Shown here in pieces: positions 1-6,857 of a DNA stretch of 64,000 nucleotides. Every line of letters begins with the position of its first letter. Position 1 is the first letter of the stretch. The stretch comes from JAJCYX01 sp965243825 (GTDB lineage Bacteria > Chloroflexota > Dehalococcoidia > Lucifugimonadales > Lucifugimonadaceae): positions 2,232,001-2,296,000 of the forward strand of contig CBDEVT010000001.1 of assembly GCA_965243825.1 (NCBI GenBank), read 5' to 3'. The notes below the pieces were generated by a model. That model was not told the DNA's origin and made no database searches. It saw only the letters and a program-made list of their open reading frames with translations. A program made the translations under genes and the position numbers.

Positions 1-406
1 CAGGGACAAACACGTCGTTCAGCCTGGCACCGTCTGTTGGATCACCCGAGGATCGATGTACGTCAATGTGTAAACCATCGCCCTTGCTATCAACAGAGTT
101 GTGCGAAGAACTTGTCCGGGCATCCCACACATCTGCATCCCACCAGACCGTTTGGGAAAGACCTCCATTCACCTGAGCGGCAAGGTCCCCTTCCCATGCG
201 AAATCTTCGAGACCGGTGAATGATTCCGCCGGACGCGTTGAAGTTAGGATGGCTGCAACAGCGAGCGCGACGACCAAACACACCGACACAAGAACTACTG
301 CAGCTCGATTGCTTGCGTGATTCAATACCTGAAGATTTCCTGGCAAATTGGCGAGCTTGCGCCTGATACTAATGCTCCTGTCAAGCTGCTCAGTTGTTGC
401 ATTCAC
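1..406 (-). CDS. Single-pass membrane protein, cut by the left edge
   Basis: An open frame of 135 codons runs on the minus strand from a GTG at 406 to the window edge; a TAG codon lies directly upstream of the GTG, which fixes the upstream limit. The first 35 or so residues are polar and basic and include a short stretch rich in Arg and Lys. They are followed by a hydrophobic segment of about 20 residues (AAVVLVSVCLVVALAVAAIL), which I read as one membrane anchor or an uncleaved signal. The rest, rich in Trp, Asp and Ser, should lie outside the membrane. No family was recognised. The ribosome binding site is weak (AGG very close to the start), so the start is uncertain. Confidence 0.5.
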   Translation of the reverse strand, partial: MNATTEQLDRSISIRRKLANLPGNLQVLNHASNRAAVVLVSVCLVVALAVAAILTSTRPAESFTGLEDFAWEGDLAAQVNGGLSQTVWWDADVWDARTSSSHNSVDSKGDGLHIDVHRSSGDPTDGARLNDVFVP

Positions 407-565
407 CTAAACAGAATCTGCTCCACCACTTCGTATCAGGTGCCCAGAGCTACCTTGTGAAAATGGATCAATAAGCACGTTGCCTGGAGCCCCTTCGGCG
501 GGGCCAAGAGCGCCTTCCGCCACCTGACATCTGAGTAAGTTCGATATCGGTGTTTCATTTCTGTC

Positions 566-868
566 CTACAGTTCAAGCGTTACAACATCGCCTGCCAACG
601 CCTCGAACACCACGTTAGTTGGCAAAGATTTATCGGTGCTGACCGGACTACATGTTTGGGATTGAACCGAAGTGTTCGGATTAGCACCAGCCTCGAGTGC
701 AAACACTGCTTTCAGGTTTGCTGGGCCACCATTCATGAAGAGAAGAACACGAATGTCATCTCGAGGATCTGAAGTCTTGTCGGCATCGTAGCACGGGTTC
801 CCGTTGGAACAAGCGAGTCCGAATGGCAACATCAGTGTGAAGAAGGCACTTTTCGCCCCGGTACGCAT
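566..868 (-). CDS. Small putative lipoprotein, unknown function
   Basis: A 100-residue protein. I chose the ATG at 868, which has AGGAG about eight bases upstream, over the GTG at 886. The N-terminus has a short basic part, a hydrophobic core and a lipobox-like LACS, so the mature protein probably starts at that Cys, anchored by lipid. The mature part has two further Cys residues that could form a disulfide and no recognised domain. It is followed by a TAG stop. The neighbours (a membrane protein on one side, a deacetylase-like lipoprotein on the other) suggest a cell-envelope setting, but nothing points to a specific role. Confidence 0.55.
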   Translation of the reverse strand: MRTGAKSAFFTLMLPFGLACSNGNPCYDADKTSDPRDDIRVLLFMNGGPANLKAVFALEAGANPNTSVQSQTCSPVSTDKSLPTNVVFEALAGDVVTLEL

Positions 869-1105
869 GAGGAATCTCCTCTTCACCTGGTGAACAAGAG
901 CCAGAGTCTGCTATGGGTGAGCGTAAGCAACGTTGCGGCCAAAAGGTCCCAATCAATTTTGATTGCTCAACTCAAAAATCCTCGCAGGTATTTACGGTTG
1001 GTTATGAATAACTACATAGCGCGTTTGAATCCTGTTCTCTTAAAATCAACAAACCTTGATCGGTGCAAATCGTTGTCGTGAATTTGTCTGTTAATATGCC
1101 CAGCT

Positions 1106-2503
1106 ATGCGCTGTATTGCAGTAATAGTTCTGGTGGCGCTGGCAGCTGGGTGTTCTACCGATGCGACGAGTACCCCAACTGTGCTGCCGATGGCAACTGC
1201 GCGTCTTAGCCCGACGGCCACCACGACACCGACATCGACTCCAATACTGTTGCCCTTTCCAACTGCCGCCTTACCTGCGACACCTAACAAGCTGGCAACT
1301 CCTACTCGCACCGCTACGCCGCGACCGACGCTAACTCCAGTTACGAGTCCTACGCCGGTACCTGCTGCAACAACGGTGCCAACAGCCACTCTGCCACCAA
1401 TCCCTGCTTTCCAGTCTCCGGAACCTCCTACGATCGTCGTCCCACCAGGCGTCGAGTCGGTTCCTTTCTCTCAGTCGATTCCGGGGGGTATCGAAAGAGA
1501 AAAAACACCGGTATTCCTTGTACTGGGTTCCGATGACAACCACCAGGCGAACGGGATCAACTGGTTTGTGGATGAACTACTAGGAGGACTGGCCAACCCC
1601 GCTGGGAATGGAAATCCAGCTACGTTCGATAGCGAACCTGCACGAATGACGTTTTACGTCATGGGTGAAGTGGAAAATCGTGGTTCCGAATTGGCAACAG
1701 CGGTTCGCAACGCATACGACCAGGGCCATGAGATAGGTAACCATGCCTATCTTGGCTTCGATGGAGGGCTGGGCAGTCAAGCGGAATGGCTGGAATCACT
1801 GACACGAACGAACGAGTTCCTGACGCGTCCTGTTGGCGGAGATGGCACGATGGTCAAGTCGCCCGGTGGCCAGCAGGTTCTAGCCACAGGAATTGGTATG
1901 CCGCTGGACGATATTTACGGCTTCAGGACTCCACTCGACCAGTACAACGAACACCTGTTTCCAGTACTAACGCAGATGGGATTCCTCTATCACGCTTCCA
2001 GTGCACAGGGCCATCGCTCACAGACCGTAGACGGATCGACAGACCTTTACTGGCCAGGAACTCTCGAGAACGGTATCCCTTATGCAAGCTCAGAGGCTGG
2101 TACTGGGTCTATCCCGCCGACACTGGGAATCTGGGAGTTACCTCAGAACTTCTTATGGCGACCGGCCAGTCTCGGTGGTCTCCACATCCGTTACTGCGAT
2201 AAGGATTGGTTCTTCGCATACCAGGACGATCCACCAGAGGTCATGGCTGACAAGATGATTGAGATCCTCAAGTACAACCTCGACCTGCACATTGCAGGGA
2301 ACAGGACTCCGCTTCATCTGTGTCTGCACTCCCAGGAGTGGGATATGCAGGACTGGCAGAGAGGCGAGCGTACACCAAGGTTCCTAGCGAAACAGAGGAT
2401 ACTGACCGAGTTCCTGGATTACGCCCTCGCTCAACCTGAGGTCCGGGTAGTTAGGCAGATCGATGTGATCAACTGGATGCGTAATCCGGTGCCACTCAGT
2501 TGA
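1106..2503 (+). CDS. Polysaccharide deacetylase-like lipoprotein
   Basis: A 465-residue exported protein. It begins with a lipoprotein signal ending in a lipobox (LAAGCS, Cys about residue 16), then a Thr/Pro/Ala-rich linker of about 90 residues, typical of a spacer between membrane and enzyme domain. The C-terminal 330 residues look like the NodB/CE4 fold: LGSDDN stands where the metal-binding TFDD motif usually lies, GHEIGNHAY matches the His-x-x-x-His motif, FRTP resembles the RxPY motif, and LHLCLHSQEW carries a late His. Family members remove N- or O-acetyl groups from polysaccharides. The motifs are variants, so the substrate is unknown and the activity is not assured. No strong ribosome binding site is seen before the ATG. 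Confidence 0.65.
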   Translation: MRCIAVIVLVALAAGCSTDATSTPTVLPMATARLSPTATTTPTSTPILLPFPTAALPATPNKLATPTRTATPRPTLTPVTSPTPVPAATTVPTATLPPIPAFQSPEPPTIVVPPGVESVPFSQSIPGGIEREKTPVFLVLGSDDNHQANGINWFVDELLGGLANPAGNGNPATFDSEPARMTFYVMGEVENRGSELATAVRNAYDQGHEIGNHAYLGFDGGLGSQAEWLESLTRTNEFLTRPVGGDGTMVKSPGGQQVLATGIGMPLDDIYGFRTPLDQYNEHLFPVLTQMGFLYHASSAQGHRSQTVDGSTDLYWPGTLENGIPYASSEAGTGSIPPTLGIWELPQNFLWRPASLGGLHIRYCDKDWFFAYQDDPPEVMADKMIEILKYNLDLHIAGNRTPLHLCLHSQEWDMQDWQRGERTPRFLAKQRILTEFLDYALAQPEVRVVRQIDVINWMRNPVPLS

Positions 2504-2692
2504 GCGCTTAACAAGACTAAATTTTAATCCTGTGCTGATCGCCTAACCCCGTGCACGGACCGTGCAGAAGATTAACGCAACTCTTCGAGCCGGGTTTGCC
2601 CGATTACTGATACGACAGAGGCGTATCCGCTGTTAGTTTGGAGTTTGCTAGTAGTTTCTCACGCTAACAACACGCGCCGTTAGCACAATGTT

Positions 2693-2721
2693 TTGACACA
2701 TACCTATTTCTTCGTTACTTT
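2693..2721 (+). promoter_or_regulatory. Putative sigma-70 promoter for the beta-helix gene
   Basis: A perfect TTGACA (2693-2698) is followed by a 17-base spacer and TACTTT (2716-2721). It lies 55 bases upstream of the ATG at 2776. This is the best match to a housekeeping promoter that I noticed in the window. Confidence 0.6.
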
Positions 2722-2730
2722 TTTGCTAGT

Positions 2731-2751
2731 CCGATCGAATATCTTGATCGG
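2731..2751. promoter_or_regulatory. Inverted repeat in the 5' leader
   Basis: CCGATC (2731-2736) and GATCGG (2746-2751) face each other across nine bases, just downstream of the promoter at 2693-2721 and upstream of the ribosome binding site. It could be an operator or a small leader hairpin. Confidence 0.35.
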
Positions 2752-2775
2752 TATCCAAGAGCACGGAGGATAATC

Positions 2776-3756
2776 ATGAAGTGGCTCGCAATATTACCCG
2801 TTTTGGCATTGATTGCCGCTGGTTTTGTATTTGCCACAGCGGACCATGCCACTGCGGCGACGGACTGCACATTTACAACCGTTGGTACGACCCTGAACCT
2901 GGATGCAGACTGCATGACGGATGAGTCGATTGTGATTCCTGAAGGAATGACCCTTGATGGGAAGGGTCACACGATTACCGGCGTGGATCCAGCAGCGGGG
3001 CATTTTGTGGGGGCTGTTGTCACTAACGGCGGTGCCACAGCGAACGTCATCAACCTGACTGTGACTGTAGACGGTCTAACCAACACATGTGACGCCGGCG
3101 CCAACCGACTGCGCGGCATCATGTTCGAAGGAGCGTCTGGTTCGATCACGCACTCGACTGTGGACGGGATCAATCAGGGGCCATCCGGTTGCCAGGAAGG
3201 CAACGCCATCGAGATTCGCAATGCACCTTTTGATGGAACTCACCCTGACACACAGACAGTGCTTGTCGCACACAATGTCGTAACGAACTACCAGAAGACC
3301 GGAATCATCGCTAATGGAGATGTTGACGTCACGATCGCACATAACCATGTAGGTGCAAGTGCTACTCAGGAAAACCTGGCAGCGAATAGTATCCAGGTAG
3401 GCTTCGGAGCACTGGGTGAGGTCGTGCACAATCAGGTCGATGGCAACCAGTGGAAGGGTACGAGTAACTACGCAGCCACTGCGATGTTGATCTACTTAGT
3501 CGAAGGTGTGACGGTCGGTAACAACGTCATACGCGGCAATTCAGACATTGGACTTTACGAATACGGCACTGACAACTCTCTGATCAATAACAAGATCTTT
3601 GACATAGGGCCAGATCATCCCAATAGCGGTTACGACATCGGTCTCGGCGCCTGGGGCGATAGTCCAACCGTTGAGAAGAACAAAGTCCTTGGGTTCGGCA
3701 CTGCTTACGACGGGACGATTGGGGAGAAAAACATAGCTCCTGCCGGTCACAGCTGA
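2776..3756 (+). CDS. Secreted right-handed beta-helix protein (NosD-like)
   Basis: A 326-residue protein with a clear Sec signal peptide (MKWLAIL..., cleavage near ATAATD). The mature part shows the repeated hydrophobic/Asn pattern of parallel beta-helices, with many NNxI/HNxV turns such as VAHNVV, IAHNHV, VVHNQV, VGNNVI and LINNKI. Families with this fold bind or cleave polysaccharides or act as surface structures; no catalytic triad was identified, so an enzymatic role is not claimed. The ATG is preceded by CGGAGGA at good spacing. It has its own promoter and a strong downstream terminator, so it is probably transcribed alone. Confidence 0.75.
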   Translation: MKWLAILPVLALIAAGFVFATADHATAATDCTFTTVGTTLNLDADCMTDESIVIPEGMTLDGKGHTITGVDPAAGHFVGAVVTNGGATANVINLTVTVDGLTNTCDAGANRLRGIMFEGASGSITHSTVDGINQGPSGCQEGNAIEIRNAPFDGTHPDTQTVLVAHNVVTNYQKTGIIANGDVDVTIAHNHVGASATQENLAANSIQVGFGALGEVVHNQVDGNQWKGTSNYAATAMLIYLVEGVTVGNNVIRGNSDIGLYEYGTDNSLINNKIFDIGPDHPNSGYDIGLGAWGDSPTVEKNKVLGFGTAYDGTIGEKNIAPAGHS

Positions 3757-3781
3757 GGCAGTTCTCGACAATCGTGAAACG

Positions 3782-3819
3782 GGCACCTGAAATTAAATGG
3801 TTTCAGGTGCCTTTTTTTT
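3782..3819 (+). terminator. Rho-independent terminator of the beta-helix gene
   Basis: An 11-bp perfect stem (3782-3792 with 3801-3811), an 8-base loop and a run of eight T (3812-3819), 25 bases after the stop codon. Confidence 0.9.
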
Positions 3820-3850
3820 CGGCGCAAGAACCGGCGCTCCGGAGATGACC

Positions 3851-3894
3851 GTGGAGCTGAGGGGACGATAGGCAGAACTTTTCGAGATGAGTTC
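3851..3894 (+). repeat. Dispersed 44-bp intergenic element, copy 1
   Basis: One of nine copies of an element with core GGGGATGATAGGCAGAAC (here GGGGACGATAGGCAGAAC). The right end contains GAACT, ten bases, then AGTTC, a weak inverted repeat. The copy lies in the 476-base gap between two convergent genes (3757-4295). The rest of this gap holds a terminator at each end and one palindrome at 4101-4114; no gene was seen. Confidence 0.8.
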
Positions 3895-4100
3895 GGTCTT
3901 AGCTGCATCTGAAGCGTGCGTATCGGAAGTTTTCAAATTCAGCGTCAGTAGATCTCGTTGTTGGCTCATTTGAACAGCCGACACAACTTCAATATTCAAT
4001 GACGGTGTGTTCATTTCATGCGCGGGCACAGCCGATTTCCGCTGGTCAGGGTTACAGAAATCGCGTGCTTCGAGGGTTGAATCAAACCGCGCGGAATCGG

Positions 4101-4114
4101 TGACCGGTCGGTCA
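4101..4114. promoter_or_regulatory. Palindrome resembling a TetR-family operator
   Basis: TGACCGGTCGGTCA is a near-perfect dyad (TGACCG, GT, CGGTCA). TetR-family operators often have this form, but no TetR gene or obvious promoter is nearby, so the site may be chance or a relic. Confidence 0.25.
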
Positions 4115-4228
4115 GACTAAGTGCCCCAGCGAAGTAGGTGGCACATGTATCGATGCGGCCCTACGCGTTGTACTCGTTTGCTTGTGGTTTCTAGTTATGG
4201 GTGGATTTAACTCACAATTCCATATGCG

Positions 4229-4264
4229 ATCTGAGGGCACCGGGTAATCCCGGTGCCCTCAGAT
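4229..4264. terminator. Perfect 16-bp hairpin, probable bidirectional terminator
   Basis: Arms 4229-4244 and 4249-4264 are exact inverted repeats around the loop TAAT, GC-rich at the tip. It sits 31 bases after the stop of the minus-strand gene ending at 4296. A T-run follows on the plus strand about ten bases later; there is none on the minus side. Confidence 0.7.
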
Positions 4265-4295
4265 ATCGTCCGAGTTTTAAGTTTTGGTCGAGCTA

Positions 4296-5489
4296 TTAAT
4301 CCTCTGATTCTGACCCGACCGACTCTTTGACACATTCAACTTCAAGAGTATTGGGGTTGAGTATGCATGCCACAAAGTACGTGTCGATCGTCGTGTGAAC
4401 GGTTGACTGAGACCGTTTTTTGTCAGTGCACGCGGAGATAACCGTAATTAGCTCGGACTCTACGATCAGCCCCTCGGAGGCGATCCGCTCCTGCACCGAT
4501 TTCTGCACCGTGACCATGCATTCATCGTGTCCGACTACTGCAGACTCAACAAACAATTGGTTCGGGTCAACAGGCTCCCCGTCGATCGTAGAGTCTTTCC
4601 CGTCACAGTCCTGGTCTATCCCGTCACCCGGTATCTCTGGTGCCCCGGGGTAGATACTCACCTCACTGTCATCACAATCGACAGATTCTGGGAATCCATC
4701 ACCGTCTGCATCAGGATCGGTACCTTCGTCGATTTGACCATCACAGTTGTTGTCGATGCCGTCTGCGATTTCCGTTGCTCCTGGATTTATCGCAGGGTTT
4801 GTGTCATCACAATCGACAGATTCTGGGAATCCATCACCGTCTGCATCAGGATCAGTACCCTCGTCGATTTGACCATCACAGTTGTTGTCGATGCCGTCTG
4901 CGATTTCCGTTGCTCCTGGATTTATCGCAGGGTTTGTGTCATCACAATCGACAGATTCAGGGAATCCATCACCGTCTGCATCAGGATCGGTACCTTCGTC
5001 GATTTGACCATCACAGTTGTTATCTATCCCGTCGGCAACTTCGATCGCTCCCGGGTAGACAGCATCGTTCAATGGATCACAATCTTCAAAGTCTTCGAAA
5101 CTATCATTGTCGTCATCCGTATCGATTGAGTCTGGAGTTCCGTCACCGTCGAAGTCGGATGTGCCTTCATCAATCTCACCGTCGCAGTTATTGTCGAGAC
5201 CATCTGCAATTTCCGTTGCAGCTGGGTTTATCGACGGATTGCTGTCATCGCAGTCCTGGTTATTTTCGACGTAGCCTTCAGGATGAGGTTCTTCATCCGG
5301 AATGCTGGATGAGAAATCTCCATATCCGTCCCCGTCAGCGTCTTCGTATAAGACGTCGCCGTGAGAAGCGAAAACCGGCCCGATGCCGAGAACCATACTT
5401 GTGCCTGCTGACAACGTAACAGCGACCACGAGCAACGCTAGGAGGATGCGATTCGCTGGTGCGAGGCTAGATAATCGAAGTCCAGTCAT
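4296..5489 (-). CDS. Secreted protein with MopE-like metal-binding repeats
   Basis: 397 residues from the ATG at 5489 (AGAGGG upstream); a longer frame to 5564 lacks this support. A hydrophobic signal ends near residue 40. The mature part repeats the pattern DxDxDG...DCDD...NPGA.EI.DGIDNNCDG, the Cys/Asp-rich motif known from MopE-type putative metal-binding proteins; about five copies are present, three almost identical. Acidic loops of this type bind Ca2+. A C-terminal domain of about 90 residues has four Cys and a beta-rich look, and is not recognised. Likely an extracellular calcium-binding surface protein. The near-identical repeats are also DNA repeats (4668-5030), so copy number may vary between strains. 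Confidence 0.75.
   Translation of the reverse strand: MTGLRLSSLAPANRILLALLVVAVTLSAGTSMVLGIGPVFASHGDVLYEDADGDGYGDFSSSIPDEEPHPEGYVENNQDCDDSNPSINPAATEIADGLDNNCDGEIDEGTSDFDGDGTPDSIDTDDDNDSFEDFEDCDPLNDAVYPGAIEVADGIDNNCDGQIDEGTDPDADGDGFPESVDCDDTNPAINPGATEIADGIDNNCDGQIDEGTDPDADGDGFPESVDCDDTNPAINPGATEIADGIDNNCDGQIDEGTDPDADGDGFPESVDCDDSEVSIYPGAPEIPGDGIDQDCDGKDSTIDGEPVDPNQLFVESAVVGHDECMVTVQKSVQERIASEGLIVESELITVISACTDKKRSQSTVHTTIDTYFVACILNPNTLEVECVKESVGSESED
4668..5030 (-). repeat. Tandem 135-bp coding repeat
   Basis: Units begin at 4668, 4803 and 4938, exactly 135 bp apart. They encode 45-residue blocks with only a few silent or single-base differences; the third diverges after about 5025. The low divergence suggests recent duplication or gene conversion. 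Confidence 0.85.
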
Positions 5490-5645
5490 TAAGTCATCCC
5501 TCTGTTTCCCGCAAAGACGACCCAGGCGTTCGACCGCGCGCGGCTCTGCACGCCTGAGTCTCATCGCGCTTCATTCAATTCGCCGGGAGTTCGGAGATCG
5601 TACCACCGGTCCTTCTAGCCGTGGAAGCACCGGGCCGAAAACGAA

Positions 5646-5688
5646 TGGAGCTTGAGCTGACGGGACGATCTAGGGAACATATTGAGAG
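5646..5688 (+). repeat. Dispersed 44-bp element, copy 2 (degenerate)
   Basis: GAGCTGACGGGACGAT (5654-5669) aligns with the element core, but the right half is altered (TAGGGAACATATTGAGAG). It lies immediately upstream of a lipoprotein gene that has lost its start. Confidence 0.5.
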
Positions 5689-5696
5689 CCGCATGA

Positions 5697-6206
5697 TTGT
5701 GCTTGCGACGGAGGTGGCCTGAACAACCAACCCCCACTCCTCAGCCAACAGCAACTGAGACCACACGTTACGCGATCCCTGCCTCGTCTTACGAGATCAA
5801 CGGACAACACTACGAAGCGTCCCAGTTCGAGAGACGCCAGGCACTCTTCAACGAAAGCGAATGCGAGTCCGACTACTACGGAGCGAAAGTTCTCAGACAT
5901 ATCCCTGAGGGAGAGCCTGACAACGGCGGAAACAGCATGTTCTATGAGCCTCAGTTGGTGTACCCGTTTGAGGAACCGTACCGGCCAGACCCCCTCACTC
6001 CTGGAGTCTGTGGTTTTGGCACAGTGGAGCAGCTAGAACCACTAACCATATTCAAAGTTGATATTCAGACTCTGACTGAATTCTGCGAGGTGTATGAGGT
6101 CATGTTGTCTAAGACCGGCGTCGAGGAAATTCCCGACACCCGAGGAACAACGCCAGGAGCCTGCCAAACTGACATTCTAAGCCTGGAAAATCTGAACCAG
6201 CGATAG
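5697..6206 (+). pseudogene. Lipoprotein gene without a usable start, likely 5'-truncated
   Basis: An open frame of 169 codons begins only at a TTG without a ribosome binding site. Its first part (EQPTPTPQPTATETT) is the Pro/Thr linker that normally follows a lipidated Cys, but no signal peptide precedes it in this frame. A different frame just upstream reads ACDGGG, a typical lipobox end, without a start either. The simplest reading is that the signal-peptide region was lost or frameshifted when the sequence now carrying degenerate repeat copy 2 became joined to it. The remaining 150 residues (four or so Cys, many Tyr, Pro and Glu) match no family known to me. A functional short protein from an internal start is possible. 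Confidence 0.5.
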
Positions 6207-6247
6207 TCACAAACTGCTTACAGTCGGCCCGGCACGCACAGGCAAAT

Positions 6248-6291
6248 GTGGAGCTGATGGGATGATAGGCAGAACATTTCTAGACTGTTTC
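6248..6291 (+). repeat. Dispersed 44-bp element, copy 3
   Basis: Contains GGGATGATAGGCAGAAC, then CATTTCTAGACTGTTTC. It lies 42 bases after the stop of the truncated lipoprotein and upstream of the SemiSWEET-like gene, in plus orientation. Confidence 0.75.
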
Positions 6292-6389
6292 GACCTCACG
6301 CTGGATTCATGCAGCATTTTGAGCGTGTAACCCGGTTCTCCTGGCGGGGGTTGGGGAAGGGAGGCCTGTACATACCAACCCTACTGCCG

Positions 6390-6405
6390 ATCCTTGGATA
6401 GGTTC
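6390..6405 (+). repeat. Duplicated 16-nt element, first copy
   Basis: ATCCTTGGATAGGTTC is identical to 9463-9478. It contains the small dyad ATCC-TT-GGAT. Both copies lie 60 to 95 bases upstream of a short plus-strand gene and share weaker similarity on the left (CCCT-CTTGCC). Confidence 0.55.
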
Positions 6406-6464
6406 TTCGCGCCACTGGTCTCCAGAGACTTGGCTTAAGTTCACTAGCCCTGGAGAAAACGTCA

Positions 6465-6773
6465 GTGGAAACGCAAATACCGATGATCGCCGGAGTAATC
6501 TCAACCATCGTGTTCGCAGCAGGTACGTTGCCAATGGTCGTGAAGGCCTGCGTAACGAGAGACCTGGCTTCCTATAGCTTCGCCAATCTGTTGATGGCCA
6601 ACATCGGAAACATGGTCCACGCGGTATATGTTTTCAGCCTGCCGCCTGGACCAATTTGGATTCTGCATGGCTTCTACATAGCCACAACTGGTCTGATGCT
6701 CGCTCTTTACCTGCGCTATGGCCGCAAGCGTGGGATCACGAGGACATCGCCTGCCCGTCTGGAGACTGCCTGA
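6465..6773 (+). CDS. SemiSWEET / PQ-loop family small membrane protein
   Basis: 102 residues with three hydrophobic segments (about 7-27, 39-58 and 63-83). The first is followed by Thr-Leu-Pro near TLPMVVKA and TRDLASYS, matching the PQ-loop pattern of SemiSWEET half-transporters, which dimerise to move sugars through the inner membrane. The expected Pro-Gln is Pro-Met here. The C-terminal tail is basic. A GTG start is chosen with GGAG upstream; an ATG six codons later is an alternative. It stands alone between repeat copy 3 and the STAND regulator. Confidence 0.65.
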   Translation: METQIPMIAGVISTIVFAAGTLPMVVKACVTRDLASYSFANLLMANIGNMVHAVYVFSLPPGPIWILHGFYIATTGLMLALYLRYGRKRGITRTSPARLETA

Positions 6774-6857
6774 CTACTGTCGACCAAAAATGATGTCCGC
6801 AGATAGCGCCGGATACTGGTTCCGATAGAATCTGCCCTGGAGCCAGACTATCGCCAG

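Noticed and set aside
3793..4029. 78-codon minus-strand frame
   Set aside because: It runs through the terminator and repeat copy 1 and has no ribosome binding site or protein-like composition.
4527..5419. Two long plus-strand frames with His/Arg- or Ile/Thr-rich repeats
   Set aside because: They are antisense shadows of the 135-bp repeats in the secreted Cys/Asp-repeat protein.
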